Assembly: GCA_900323505.1 (NCBI GenBank)
Contig: OOIN01000001.1
Location: 2,356,001 to 2,420,000 of the forward strand
From: Ustilago trichophora
Taxonomy: Eukaryota > Basidiomycota > Ustilaginomycetes > Ustilaginales > Ustilaginaceae
Reading direction: 5' to 3'
DNA: 64,000 nt
Notes under the pieces: model-generated
What the model was told of the DNA's origin: nothing
What the model saw: the letters and a program-made list of their open reading frames with translations, nothing else
Database searches by the model: none
Shown here: positions 1 through 12,619 of the stretch, piece by piece
Layout: the number at the start of each line of letters is the position of its first letter
Numbering within the stretch: position 1 is the stretch's first letter
Made by a program: the position numbers and the translations under genes

Positions 1-244
1 AGAAACAAGCAGTGCAAAGCTTCGATACGATGGAAGTTTTGAGCAGGATAGAAAGCGAAAGAAGAGGGAGGAAAGCAAAAGTACACGAGGAGGATCCAAT
101 AACAGTGGTATAAGGTAAGGAAGCTTTCCAGACGGAGCAGTTTTAAACAAAACAAAAGAAAAAGGAGTGTGTGTACGCTTTGCCGTTTTTAGACGGAAAG
201 GGTTTGTGTGGGTCAGGGAGGGGTTTTGTGTGAATGGTAGATGC

Positions 245-1284
245 TTAGCCAGACCAACGTTTTGTGTCAGCAAAAGGATCGGCGGTACCTCTACGGGAGG
301 AAGAGGCTCTATCGTAGTCGTAGTAGTCTGCTTCGTCTGCTGGGGAGCCGCGGTGGACTTCGGCGTAAGGCGAGTATGGGCGACCAGCACCGTGGTTTAC
401 GCCTGCTGCGTCCATTCCTCGCGTGGCACGGTTGTTGTATCCAGCGCTAGAAGATCCGTCGTAGTAGTTGACGTCGTAGGCTCCGTGTTCGTCGCTGAAT
501 GGAGTAACTTCGCCTCCGGATGGGTATCGAGCTGCGGTTGCGTCATCGATGTACATGCTATCGGTAACGCGGTGTGCAGGGGGGAAATCTTGATCTGCAT
601 TACCACCACCTCGGTTGGAACCGTAGTTACGAAGTCGACCAGAAGCAGATCCGACGGCTGCATAAGGTGCTACTTCTTGCATGGGAGGTGCGGCTCCAGA
701 AAAGTCCCCCTCTTCTTCCGTCAAGGAACTCATCGGTCGTCCAGCTCGGTAAGATTCGTAGCTATCACGACGAGGACGATCACGTACAAGACCAGCGGCA
801 GCTCCTCCAACAGCAAATGCGGCCCCACCAGCAGCGAGAGGAGGACCAACCATGCTTCGATGGTGGTAAGAACTCTCAATGGGTTGCATTCGTGGGTCGT
901 AGTGCTCCGTCTTGCGCTTGCGGTAGCGTCGAATCAGCGTCCATGCTACAGCGATGACGGCGACAGAGGCAGCAATCACAACGATGGGGACTACAACCTT
1001 GGTCGTGCCATCGCTGCCACTGGACGATCCGCTGCTGTTGGCCCGGTTGGCGCCTCCGGTAGCAGCCGCTCCTCCTGCAGTACCGGTACTCCTGGCAAAA
1101 GTCGCAGCTGCTGCACTGGCAAGCCCTTCAGCACTGGCCTGGGAAGCAGATGCGGCGGACAGCAGGCTCGCAGCAGCAGCAGAGGCAGAGGCAGAAGCGG
1201 CCGCAGCAATCGAGTTGATACCCGTCGGTGCAGCACTGGCAGCAGCAGCAGCTTGTGGTTGCGCCGATCCACGGTTAGCTCCAC

Positions 1285-1321
<37 letters not shown>

Positions 1322-2725
1322 ATTGTTGTTATTGTTGTTATTGTTGTTATTATTGTTATTGCTGCTGTTTGCAGGGGCCTGGTTGCTGCCGCTGTTGTTG
1401 TTGCTGCTTGGTGCACTTGTGGTGGGGCGGTTTTGGTTGTTGTTGTTGGCGCTGGTGTTGCCATTGTTGTTGCTGGCAGGCTGCTGAGTGGTGGGATTGT
1501 TGTTGGTAGAAGCACTTGTTGAAGGAGCAGGTGCTGGTGCGGGAGCGTTGCTAGACGAGCCACCGCCGTTGTTGTTCGAAGGAGCCTGGGATGTTGCGGG
1601 AGGGGGAGAGTTGGATGAGCTGGAGGATGGGGGCTGTCCGCCTTGTCCGCCTGTTAGTGTATGGAGTGCCATATGGGAAATGATTGGGTCAGTGGTTCGC
1701 TCTCTCAATATGGCGCCCTATAGTTGGGCGACCGTCTTCCGCTGAGCCGAGCAGCATCGGAATGATCGGTGTCAATGGAACATGGAAAGGGTAAAAGGAG
1801 GGGGAGAAGATGAGGGAGTAGTGACTCGTTGAAAAAAGATGAGGGGGAGGGTGGGTTTTGGAGAAGGAGTTGATACCAAGGTAGGGGGCGGAATGGAAGG
1901 GGGAATTGGAGAAAGTGGAAGCGAGAAAGGAAAGGGGGGAAAGATAATCACCAGCGCCGAGAAGGTCACCTACGATGCCACGACGGAGGTTGTGCAGATG
2001 ATATTCTGCCTCGTCGAGCTCTGTGGTGTCGGCAATTTTGAGAGAATAGCGGGAATGGACGGAAGTGTCGAGGTCGAGCCAGAAGAGAATTGAAGAGATC
2101 GAGCGGCCAAGGGGTGGGAGAGGATTGGGGAGGGAGAAGAAGGGAGAGGGAGCGGGGAAAGGGGAAAGGGGAGGAAGTTCGAGAGGAAGAGACGAGGGAG
2201 GAGAAGGGGTATGAATAGAAGATGGAGAGGAAGGGAAGGAAGGGAGGATGGATCGGGAAGGAAAGGAAAGAGTTAGGATGGGTGCCACAACCAAGGGAAG
2301 AGGTTTCATACGTGGGGAGGGGTTTACGCGCAAGGTGGAAAGAGTTTGTTTCGGGATGAGAAGAGGAAGCGGCAGACTGGCATGACAAATGTGATTTGCA
2401 CTGCTTCTGCCTGGTATCACGATGCATCTGTGACTGCGGCTTCCTCATCTGAAGTGAAGGGCGAATACGTACCATTGAGACCGAGATCCTTGCCGAGACC
2501 GTTGATGATGCCACCGAGGCCATCACCAATGGCGGAGAAGAGACGCTTCTGCACCTTGACCATGGAAGGTGGCTGCTGGTTGCGGAGCTGTCGTTCTGCG
2601 AGGCTGCGATGCGAGAGGAGATGGTGTGCGTGCGAGACGTCTGCTGGCTGGAGGGAGGCGGCTGCACCGGTGACTGCAACAGCAGAGACGGCGGCGATGG
2701 CCGAGAACTTTTTCACGCCGACCAT
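245..2725 (-). CDS. Signal-peptide, Ser/Asn-rich single-pass membrane protein (two exons)
   Basis: Family not recognised. Exon 1 (2725-2473) begins MVGVKKFSAIAAVSAVAV, a convincing signal peptide, and ends in a GTACGT donor after one base of a Gly codon. Exon 2 (about 1650-245) keeps the frame through either of two AG acceptors 9 bases apart, giving 552 or 549 aa with an 822- or 831-nt intron. Exon 2 encodes a long Ser/Pro/Asn-rich ectodomain with a polyAsn run (near 1285-1370), Ala/Ser-rich repeats, one transmembrane helix (VVVPIVVIAASVAVIAVAW) followed by a basic RRYRKRK stop-transfer, and a Tyr/Ser-rich cytoplasmic tail. The layout resembles fungal cell-wall stress sensors or mucin-like type I proteins, but there is no WSC cysteine domain. 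The long intron is pyrimidine-rich with no convincing coding sequence. Confidence is high for the membrane protein and moderate for the splice. Confidence 0.7.
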
Positions 2726-4986
2726 GGTTGGTAGTTGTAGTTGTGGACAGTTGGGCTGATTTAATTCGGTTTGAAGTTGTGCTGTGCAAAGGCTGACGGG
2801 AGTAGAGGGTTGATTCGTATGTGGCGTTGTGGAAATGAGCGTGGTGACGAGACTAAAAGAATGTTTGTGGCCGAGACGAAAGCAGTAGGGAAAGGGGGGA
2901 GGGTGTGGAAGGTAGGGAAGGGGACAGAAGAAGATGGTGGTGGTGATGGTGGTGATGGTGATGAAGGAAGAGGGATGAGTGGAACTCGACAAGGTCAGAA
3001 GGGACTCGGACAGTGGACAGGGGCTGTAACAGATCTGCGGGAAAAGTCAAAGGATCGACAAACTGCATCCAAGGTCGTGGCGAGCGGCGGAGGCCACCGT
3101 GACACAGCAGCTCGCAGGACGCTACACAGTTGAGGGGGCTCAGGAAAAAAGACGGCAGTTGAGCGGAGGACGAAGTATGATCCTTGGCGTGCTTGCAGAA
3201 GATTGAGACTGCGGGGGAAGGTGGGCAAAGGAAGGCAAAAGGGAGGGAGCAACAAGTCTACAGAGGCGAGCCAGAGGCAAAGAAAAGAAAGCACAAAAAA
3301 GCTGAAAACACCCTTGCATGCATCAAGATATAGGCGAGGAGGTTGCAGCTGCGTTGCGTTAGTGTGTGTACAGGAACCTTGTCCAGCATAGGACATGAAT
3401 CCAGAACAGGACTGCAATTCATCTTACGGGCCAAAGTCACGGTACAGGAGAGCTAGCTGTGCAAGGTGCGTTTAGGCTCGCAGCTCGCAACTCAGTCTCT
3501 GCTTGCCATCCACGATCAGGGGATTAGGGAGGGATTTGTTGTTGACGGTTGCTACAGAATGACGAGGATCGATCGACTGTCACTCTACGAACTTTTGCTC
3601 ACACTGTAAGTTAAGCGAGTTTGGATTGCGGGGGGAGATCTACGATACCGCACACAGGTACGAAGCGAAGCCCTCGTTGTGCGAAAACTGTCTCTTCTCT
3701 GCCGTTGTTGTGCGAAATTGTTGTTGCCTGTTCGTGACGGCAATCGATGGGGTACAGTAGTATTGTAGTTTGGATCGCTTCGGGAACGTCTGCGGCTGCT
3801 GCACGAATGCTCATCCGACGGGCACATCGCAGCCCAGCCAGCAGCGATCGTAACCCCATTTTGACGGGCTGAGTGTGTACTGTACTGTACAGTACTGTAC
3901 ATTGCTTGGAGAGGCCATGTCGGTGTCAGAAGCATGAACACAGCAAAAGCACAAAACAGGCTGCCAGGAAGCGGCAAGTTTCGCAGTTGTTTTGCTCTTT
4001 CTGCTGTGTTCTGCAAAGCTGATCGACTCTGCGTCTGTCACGCGCGTCAAGGCGCGTTGTCAACAATTTTCTCCTTCCACCAAAGTGTTGGTTTGATACT
4101 CTTGGAGGGAGAATTTGAGTCGGAGTTGGATTTCTTGTGAAGAAAAGAAGAAAGAAGGATGGCCTCGGCTTGCATCCGAGCAGTCGATCTGCAGATGTCC
4201 TGGCCAGCACAACAAGAGCATTCTCAATCAACTCGAGCCTCTTTGACGCCCCTCTTCTCTCTTGTAGCTTTGCATCCCACCTCTTTGCTGGCATCGTTCC
4301 TGGACCTTTCCGACTTTTCTAGTCGGGTTCTCTTTTCGAACGAGAGCAACCCACATCGCGTCCTGGAGAGAAGCAATCCTTCTGTCAATTCATGCTTTGC
4401 AATGTTTGCGGCGTCGCAACCAAGAGCCGAGCTGACAATAATCTACTCTGCTGTAGCGAGCATCACACACTTGCGCCGACAGGAACTGTGCCGTGGGCCC
4501 GTGTACAAGAGAGAGCAGCTGATATGGTATGGCTGCACAGCAGACGTTGGGCGTGCAGCAAAAGGATGCTGCTTGCATCGACAGTCCCGCTCAGGGCGAT
4601 GATATGTTCAACAAGTTGGTAGCAAGGATCTCGACAAAAAAGAAAATCGACGATGAAAAATGAGGACGCGGAAATGATTTCTCCCTCCTTCGAGGTGTTA
4701 GATCCTTACGGCCACTGAGGTGTAAGATCGGCTCTTCTGTCGGTTTTTTTAAAAAAAACGCTCCTGCCTCCACTTGATGTCACCAACCACGAGGCAACTG
4801 CTTCAAAAGCATCCTTGTCTGCATCGTCCCACTCGCGGCACATCTGGTTTCCATCGACGGTCGACTCGGCAGAAGCATCGTCGGCCACGGGCGAGTGCTG
4901 GAGCTTGCGGTTCTCAGATCGATCCTTCGCGACGTCGACGATTGCACCCATCTGTGAGGGTTCGAAGTGCACCGCTGATATCCGCC
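2726..4986. other. Intergenic region between divergent genes
   Basis: No coding sequence I can support; small frames here lack homology, initiation context or length. It is the divergent upstream region of the membrane-protein gene and the PAP2 gene. It contains TACAGTA at 3753-3759 and a tandem footprint-like array at 3878-3899. Confidence 0.6.
3878..3899. repeat. Tandem TA-C(A/T)G-TA array, 4 units
   Basis: Read directly: TA-CTG-TA-CTG-TA-CAG-TA-CTG-TA. Period is 5 bp and the middle trinucleotide switches between CTG and CAG. This matches stacked excision footprints of a Tc1-type element with CAG/CTG termini (see findings); a palindromic protein-binding site is the main alternative. Confidence 0.75.
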
Positions 4987-5827
4987 ATGCCCTCCAACAA
5001 ACGAGGGGCACGGTCGAACGGAGCTGAGGATGGCAGACGGTCGCTGACTAGACAGCAGGGCGAGCTGTCTACAGGGCTCTGGCTGCTCAAGCATACCCAA
5101 GGCATCGTGACCACCGCAACCGCAATCGGCATCCTGCACCTCCGCACTTGCCATGTCCTCTACTTTACCATTGGCAGTCTTGCCACCAGCTTCACTGCAA
5201 AGGGCCTCAAGAGGGTGATCAAGCAACCTCGCCCACCAGGCTCGAGAGTCAAAAAGACGAGCGGAATGCCATCGACACATAGCGCGTAAGTAGTCTTGAA
5301 GCTCAAAAGGTACGGTCAATGTCGTGTGGGTAAAATTGAGAACTGACATCCGAATCTTCCCCCCTGTCCGTCGCACTTCCGATACACGCTGGCCGTGATG
5401 GTTGCAACTAAACAGTACCATCTCGTTCATGGGCACCTACATTGTTCTGTCGTCGCTACTTCTGCCCCTGCATCCGTCCCTATCACTAGGCTCCAGCTCG
5501 CTTCTCGGCAACGCAGCAGCGTCGGACAACATGACCCGCATCTGGATCGCTCTAGTCGGCGTGGTAGCACCGGTGCTAGTCATGTGGTCGCGAGTTAGAC
5601 TCGGGGTGCATACTCCGGCGCAGACGCTGGTAGGAGCTGCTCTTGGCGTGGCCAAAGCGTGCATCTGGTTTACAGCGTGGAACGGCACACAGCTCCTATT
5701 TGGCTCGCACTCGACCATCGGGTCCAACTCTGTGCTGCAAGACGGTCTTAGGAATACGGTCAGCGTTCGAGTCGACTCTTTGATAGCGCAAACTGAAGCT
5801 AGGATGTGGCGTACAATTGGATTTTGA
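4987..5827 (+). CDS. PAP2-family membrane lipid phosphatase (dolichyl-diphosphatase-like)
   Basis: Two exons: 4987-5285 and 5416-5827, joined across a 130-nt intron with a GTAAGT donor and an AAACAG acceptor, giving 236 aa. The frame is kept exactly (phase 2). The PAP2 signature motifs are present in order: KRVIKQPRP, then MPSTHSA immediately before the splice, then SRVRLGVHTPAQ. In the third motif the Asp usual in lipid phosphate phosphatases is Gln, as in dolichyl-diphosphate phosphatases of the Cax4/DOLPP1 group, whose length (about 240 aa) also fits. Hydrophobic segments flank the motifs, so it is a multi-pass protein, probably of the ER membrane, hydrolysing a phosphate or diphosphate ester of a lipid. 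The start is the ATG in MPSNKRG; the frame stays open upstream but the sequence there is not protein-like. Exact substrate is inference. Confidence 0.8.
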
Positions 5828-7390
5828 TCCTCAATCCCCCTATAGATAGATAGTATAGACTCGCGGGGAACGAGAGAGACTTTGCAAACCCAAGTATCAT
5901 AACTGCCGATGCTAACAAAGCATTTGCGTGCGCTAAATCCTTCCCGATTTTGGCGAGTGTGGAGAGTGCGATTCGATGTCTCGACAAGCGAGAAAGAGAG
6001 AGAGAGAGAGAGAGTGAGAGAGTGAGAGAGACAGGAAGAGTAGAAATACAACCAACCTGTCTGAAAGCCGCGCGCGCGCGTTGACCTCACCTCGACAACA
6101 GCCTACAGTACACAGTGTACTGGAGAAGCTTCCGACCACCGACCGGTACTGTAAAATGTCAAACGTGATCGCTCCAGCCTCAAAGTACGGCTGCCCGAAG
6201 CTCGGTCTTGTATGATGATGATGATGTGCTCGCAAAGTTTGAGCCGTCAACCTGTTGATCAAGTCAAGAGGGTGCAGCCATGAACCCACACGTGTCTCGT
6301 GTCTGTCTATGCTGTGGGAACAAGCTTTCTTCAGCGACACCAGCGACAGCCGAAACGACACAACTCCCACGCTTTCGTCGTGAGTCAAAATGGGAAATGA
6401 CACTTCTAGACTATTGAAAGCTCAATTTGGATATTTGGGATTTCAATTTGAGCGCTTCAGGTGTATGTTGAATTCAAAGCTCTCTTCTGCCTTTCAATTC
6501 ATCTTGACACACAGCAAAGAAGGCGAGAGGAACAAGAGCGACAACCCCTGAAAAGAAAGGAGAGGCGAGTGTAGAAGATGAGTGAGTGAAAGTGTGTGTC
6601 CAACCCTTGTCTCTTGCTTGATTCTCCGCTCAGGCAGGGTGCTGCGCGAGTCTCAGCGTCTTTGACTGTGCCATCAAGCTGGGACCAACGTCGTAGACTC
6701 TCGCTTCTCTCGATCCCGGTGATCCAAGCATGGCTTTAACTGAGACCCCCGAGAGTCGAGTTGAATGGTGTCTTAGTGTGATAAAGAGCAGAGCAGAGTA
6801 GAGTTGCAGCTATGCTGAAGTAGAGGAGGCAAGAAAGAGGGCAGAGTGAAAGATACAATAGATCCAAGTGTGCTCTCTCTCTTGAGTCCGGCTTCCGTGT
6901 GCTAGCAGTCTCGGAACACGCTGCAACTTTTTTCGTGCTGCAGGTGTGCTGCCACGCTAAATTTCCTCGCCCGAGTCGATTTTGACGCCCATCCGTCGGT
7001 CAGGCAAAGAGAGAGAGAGAGTGTGTGTGTGTGTGGTGCGGTCCGAGGCAGAGAAGGGTATTGGAGCATTGGTCTCCACCTCTTTACCGTTTGCGTTCAA
7101 TCCATCACGCTCGCCCTCTTCTGGACATCGGAGAGGCCGATCTCGATCGTGTCAACCCACCTTTTTCCTCCATTCGCAACGACTTTTTACGAACCCTCTT
7201 CCAATACGACCTAGCCATCAAGGCGGCCATCTCGATCCAACTCTACTTAGACCAACTCTTCTTCATCGGCGCTGCTCCGGCAAGCGTATCCGTAGGGATC
7301 GGATCTCTATCCATCCTTTCCATCCGAATCACACACGATCGTTGGACCTGCGCTGGTCATCGTGCTTCTCACCATCCAGTAACAGCAGCC
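5828..7390. other. Intergenic region and leader of the kelch gene
   Basis: No supportable gene. It holds a GA-rich microsatellite (about 5996-6030), a short CG alternation (6070-6080), TACAGTA at 6104-6110 and TACTGTA at 6147-6153, and a GT run at 7021-7034. The last several hundred bases probably form promoter and 5' leader of the kelch gene; the frame there is open but starts only at GTG. Confidence 0.55.
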
Positions 7391-7439
7391 ATGGCCATCT
7401 TTGGCAAGAAAAAGTCCGACAAGGACAAGGACAAAGACA

Positions 7440-7511
<72 letters not shown>

Positions 7512-10500
7512 CGTCCAGTGTTCAAGGCCAAAACTCCAATCCCAGCAATGGCGACAGCATCTCATCCCTTTCACCTGCCATGGAATCCTCAGCCAAGCAG
7601 TCACAGCTTCAGCAACAGCAGCAGTCGCCGTATGCCAGGGAAGCATCTGGTATTCCTACTCCTGGCGGCTCTCATATCCCCAACAAGGGCTCTATATCCG
7701 GTCCACCTGGAGCTCCTATGGGCAGTGGTTTTGTCGGTCAACCGGGTCCCTCAGGTATTCCTGCTCCCAGCTCGGGTCATCCCGGTGCCGCATCAGGATT
7801 CCGTTTCGGTGGACCAGCACCTCGTCCCGATGGCATGGGCTCCGGCATCCCCGTTCCCGGTCAAGGCTCTCTTCGCTCGCGCAAGATGAGCGAGCAGGGT
7901 GGTCCCAACATGGCTCCCCCTGGTTCCAACTTTGGCATGGCTGGTGTGGGCAGTCCACCAGGCGGAAGCGTCTCAGGTCTGCCGCCCGTTTCTTCTGGAA
8001 TGGATGCTGGTCCTCCGCTCTCCAACAACAACATCCCCGGTCAGCCTTTGGAAAAGGGTCGCTCCCAGCACGTCGTCTATCCGTGGAGTCAGCGTGGTCT
8101 CGTCATGAACCCACCCAAGTTCCTCGACGAGACCCGTCAAGCTCCTCCTGGCGCACTCAGCCCCTTCCCTTTCCCACGATACGGACACGCCGTCAACCAG
8201 GCTGCGAGCACAACCGGAGAGCTCTACCTCTTTGGTGGTCTCGTCCGCGAGAGCGTCAAGAACGACCTTTACACCGTTTACGTCGACAAGCTCGTCTCGC
8301 AAACCCCCAACTCGCCTCCTGCTGCCCCTCCCGGTTCCGTCAACGCCAATCAGATCTATGCCAGCGCCACACTCGTGCAGACCACGGGTGAGATTCCACC
8401 TCCACGCGTCGGCCATGCTACCGTTCTTGTCTCCAACGTGCTTATCCTTTGGGGTGGTGACACCAAGGTTCGCGCCGATGACAAGCAAGATGAAGCCCTC
8501 TACTTGCTCAACCTCAGCACGCGAGAATGGACCCGCGTCAAGGCAGGTGAAGGTCCCGAATCGTGCCCCCTCGGTCGCTACGGCCACAGCGTCGCCATTG
8601 TCGGCTCGCGCTTCTTCGTCTTTGGCGGTCAGGTCGACGGCACTTTCATGAATGACCTCTGGTGCTTTGACCTCAACAGCCTCAAGGGCACCCCTACCTG
8701 GGAGTGTCTCAAGCCCAATGGCGATGTCCCACCCAAACGTACCGGCCACGCCAGCGTCACATACAAGGAAAAGATCTACGTCTTTGGTGGAACCGACGGC
8801 CAGTACCACTACAACGACACTTGGTGCTACGACATTGCCTCCAACACCTGGAAGGAGCTCTCGTGCATCGGCTACATTCCTGTTCCTCGTGAAGGCCACG
8901 CTGCTTGCCTGGTCGATGATGTCATGTACATCTTTGGTGGTCGTGGCGTCGATGGCAAGGACCTCGGTGACCTCGCCAGCTTCAAGATCACCAACCAACG
9001 ATGGTACATGTTTGCCAATATGGGTCCCTCTCCAAGCGGTCGTTCGGGTCATGCCATGTCCACCTTCCAGAACAAGGTGGTGGTGCTCGGAGGTGAAAGC
9101 TTCACTGGCGCCAAGCCCGACGACCCGGCAACCTTGCATGTCCTCGACACAGCAAAGATCAAGTACCCTACCGACAATGCCTCGCAGATCAAGAATCCTG
9201 CTGCTGCCAAGTCCAACATCACCTCACCCGGAAATGGCGCCCCTGCTGGTCCTGCCTCGGGTCCTGCTTCACAGATCCCAGGTCCCAACGGGTCTGTGCG
9301 CAGCGCCATGTCTCCCGTTGCAGAGGCGGACGAACGACAAAGGACCATTTCGCCTACAATGCGGGCAGTGCAGCCCATGCAGGGCAGCGTGCCCAACACT
9401 CCCGACCGTGGCGGAATCGAACAGAACTTTACGCAGCAGCAACAGATGATCCCCGGTCCAGGTGTTGTTCCCGGTCAGATGCAGTCGCAGCCACAGCCAC
9501 AGCCACAGCCGCAGCTTCAGCAGCAACCACAGCAACTACAGCAACCACAGCAACTACAGCAACTACAGCAACCACAACAGCTTGCCAACCAGATGCCACC
9601 CCAGCCGCTTCCAACTTCACAGCCACCTTACCAGCAGCAGCCACCACCTGCTGGCTTTGTCAATGGCGATCCTGCCCTCCGCGCAACAAGCCCTCCCTCC
9701 AGCGTTCAGCATCACCAAACCCAGCCGCTTCAGCAGCCACAGCAGCAGCCGATGCAGACTCAGCCTTACCCATACGCTCAGCAAGTTGTGCCGGGCGCTG
9801 CACCTGGTGTTGCCCCTGGCTCCGGGCCCGTCCCTTACAATGGCCCACGCAGCCAGCGCTCCATCGAGAACCTACGCGCTGGCGGTGCCCTTTCGCCCAC
9901 CAACATGAACTCGATGCGCAGCATCAACGGTGTCGTCAGCAAGATGGACTCGCCCGCCAACGCCCCGCAGGACGGCTTCCACTACGGTCGCACCACCAGT
10001 CCTCCTGGAGCCAACGGCTACATGTCGCCCCCGAACGCACCGGCTGAAGTTGATGCGATGCGCAAACGCGAGGCTTGGTACAAGGCCGCCCTCGCTCTTG
10101 CTGTCAAGAAAGGCTTTGTCGAGCCGGATCAGCTCAATGCGGGCGATATCAGCATCGACGCGCAGAGCGTCACATCCGAGCGAGTCAGCCTCGACGGCAT
10201 CGACACGGGTGCCGAGGGCAGTGACAAGGACCGTGTTCTCAAGACTCTCATCTCGCTCAAGGCGCAGCTTGCCAGCGCCAAAGCTACCATCGCACAGCAG
10301 GCTCAGGGAGAGGCGGACCGTCACGCCGAGTCGGACCGAGCTCGCTCGGCTGCACTCCAGGAGGCTGCCTACTACCGTGCCAAGCTGTCAGCGATCGAGT
10401 CGGGCAACGGCGACGAGGTGACGCGTCTCGACCGCGAGCGCGCCAACAAGCTGGAAAAGTCGTTGGCTGATGCTCTTCGTGAAAGCGCTCAGCTTGAACG

Positions 10501-12619
10501 TCAAGTGTCGTCGCTTCGCGAGCAGGCTAAACTGGAGCAGCAGCTTCGCAACTCGGCTGAGGAGCGACTGTCGGAGACGGCCAAGCGTGCCATGGCTGCT
10601 GAGGCGGCTCAGATGAAGGCGTACGACGAGCTCTCGTCGCTTCAGAAGCGCAGCTACTCGACCGAGAGTGCCTTGCGTGAGCACACTGAGCAAGTCACAA
10701 CGCTCTCCTCGTTGGTAGCGCGCCACAGAGCGGACCACGAGCACGCTCAGGGCCAGTTGGACGAGGCCAAGGCTAACGTCGCAGCACACCTAGCAGCCTT
10801 GACACAGCTTCAGGCCGCTCACGGTGCGGTCACCTCGCGTGCTGGCGAGTACGAGCGATTGCACGACGAACAGCGTGGGCTGCTCCAGCAACAGCAGCAG
10901 ACCATTGCTGATCTCAGAGCTCAGCTTGAAGCCAAATCGAGCGAGGCATCGAGCCACGCTTCGAGAGCTGCCGAGCTCGAGACGCTCGCCACCCAGCATC
11001 GACAGGAGGCCGAGGCGCACCGTATGGCTGCTACCAGCGGTCTGGCGGCGCTTCTGGCGCAGAAGGACCAGACATCGACGCGTGATCTCGGTGCATCGGG
11101 CACAGTGCCACCGCATGTCGAAGACAAGATGCGTGCGCTCGAAGACGAAGCCGAGTCACTCCGCCAGCTGCATGCCGAGGCACGACAGATGGCCGACGAT
11201 CACGCCAGCTCGCTCCAAGAGATGCAAGATCGCCACCTGTCGATGGAGAAGCAACACACTGCGCTGCGTTCCGAGCTCACTGCCCTGCGCAGCCAGCTTG
11301 CTGTGGCTTTGCAGGAAGCAGCGCGTCTCAAGGACACCGTCAGCTCCAAGGACCTGGAACTGCGCGATCGCAACCGTGCCATCGAAGCGGCTCAGGTCAA
11401 GTCGAGCCTGCTCAAGCAGTTCATGGCCGAGCGCGGTGTAAGCGTGCCCAATGATGACGAGCTCAGTGTCAAGTCGGGCTATGCTGATCGCCGCATTCGC
11501 GAGCTGGAGGAAGAAATCGACGCACGAGCACGAGAGGTGCAGGAGGCAGAGCACCGTCTCCAGGACTCGGAGAGCCGCGTCGAGGAGCTCACTCGCGAGC
11601 TCGAACACCATGCATCACTCACCGCCAGCCGCGGTACTGCTGACAGCACCAATGTCGCTGAAGCTGAACGACGTGCCCAGCTGGCGGAGCGTGAGCTTGC
11701 CGAGACGACCGCCTCGTACAAGGAGAGGATGGCTCAGCTCGAGAACGACTACCAGACGGCGGTCCAGTTTGTCAAGGGCACCGAAAAGATGCTGCGCAGG
11801 ATGAAGGACGAGCTGACCAAGTACAAGACTGAGAACGCCAGCTTGCAGAACGAGGTAGCTACGCTACGTGCCAACGTCGGCGGTGGACGTCCAAGTACCG
11901 ATGATGGCGCACGCTCCGAAGAGGCAGCGCGCGACATTGAGGCGCTGCGAAGCCACCTTGCTGATGTGACTCAACAGAGCGAGGAGATCGCTGCGGAGAA
12001 CCGCGAGTTGGAGCGAAGAGTAGCGCAACTTGTTGCTGAGCAGCAGCAACATCGAGGCTCGCTCGACAAGGCCCGCGATGCTGCTGGCGCCTCCGACAGC
12101 GGCCACTCGACACGCAAAGTGACCGAACTCGAAAGCGAGGTTGCTCGACTCCAAGCCAGCCTGGAGGAATCGCGCAAGGAAGTCAAGAAGACTCTGGAGC
12201 GCAACGAGGAGCTTCAGACGCAGATCGGTTCGAGCACCATCCACAAGACCAACGAAACGGGTAGTGGCGCTGAAGACACATCCTCGCTCAGCCGATCGCT
12301 CAACGCAGCACAGACGAGCAACGACCAGCTGAAACGAGACAATGCCAATCTGACACAACGGCTGCAGGAGCTGGATGACAAGTTCCAGCTGCTGCTCGGG
12401 CGTATCGAGTCTACACACGAGGATGGTGGTGAGCGAGCGCGCGACAGTATGGCATATGGCAGCATCGCTTCCGAGCTAGACAAGTGGGAGCGCGATCGTA
12501 CGCTTGGCGAAGGAGATCAGTATGCGCATGCGACGGCTGCGACAGCTGCTCAAGGGCTGCCACAGGCGGCTCCACCTCTGTCAAGTGCCGAGGCATATGC
12601 GAACAAGGCTGAGCACTGA
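7391..12619 (+). CDS. tea1: Tea1-like kelch-repeat / coiled-coil cell-end marker
   Basis: A 1742-aa protein starting at ATG 7391 (MAIFGKKKSDKDKDKDK), followed by 23 uninterrupted CAG codons (polyQ, residues 18-40) and a Pro/Gly/Ser-rich segment. Residues about 260-575 carry kelch blades: RYGHAV, PPRVGHA, LGRYGHSV, PKRTGHAS, VPREGHAA and SGRSGHAM, each followed by a hydrophobic strand with a paired Gly (LFGG, FVFGGQ, YVFGGT, YIFGGR, VVLGGE), consistent with a six-bladed propeller. A Gln/Pro-rich linker follows (about 675-810), then a conserved-looking KREAWYKAALALA segment near 890 and a very long coiled coil (about 945-1690). Kelch propeller plus long coiled coil is the architecture of fission-yeast Tea1 and fungal KelA, microtubule-delivered markers of the growing tip. 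In a smut fungus this suggests polarity in buds and hyphae. No introns seen. The ortholog name is inference from architecture. Confidence 0.8.
7442..7510 (+). repeat. Pure (CAG)23 trinucleotide repeat within the kelch gene
   Basis: Twenty-three consecutive CAG codons with no CAA interruption, encoding polyglutamine near the N terminus. Uninterrupted runs of this length are prone to replication slippage. Confidence 0.97.

Noticed and set aside
1689..2420. 243-codon minus-strand frame between the two exons of the first gene
   Set aside because: Ser/Pro/Leu low-complexity sequence from a pyrimidine-rich tract; better explained as intron since the flanking exons splice in frame.
7973..9139. 388-codon minus-strand frame opposite the kelch repeats
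   Set aside because: Fully overlapped by a recognised kelch propeller on the plus strand; no features of its own.
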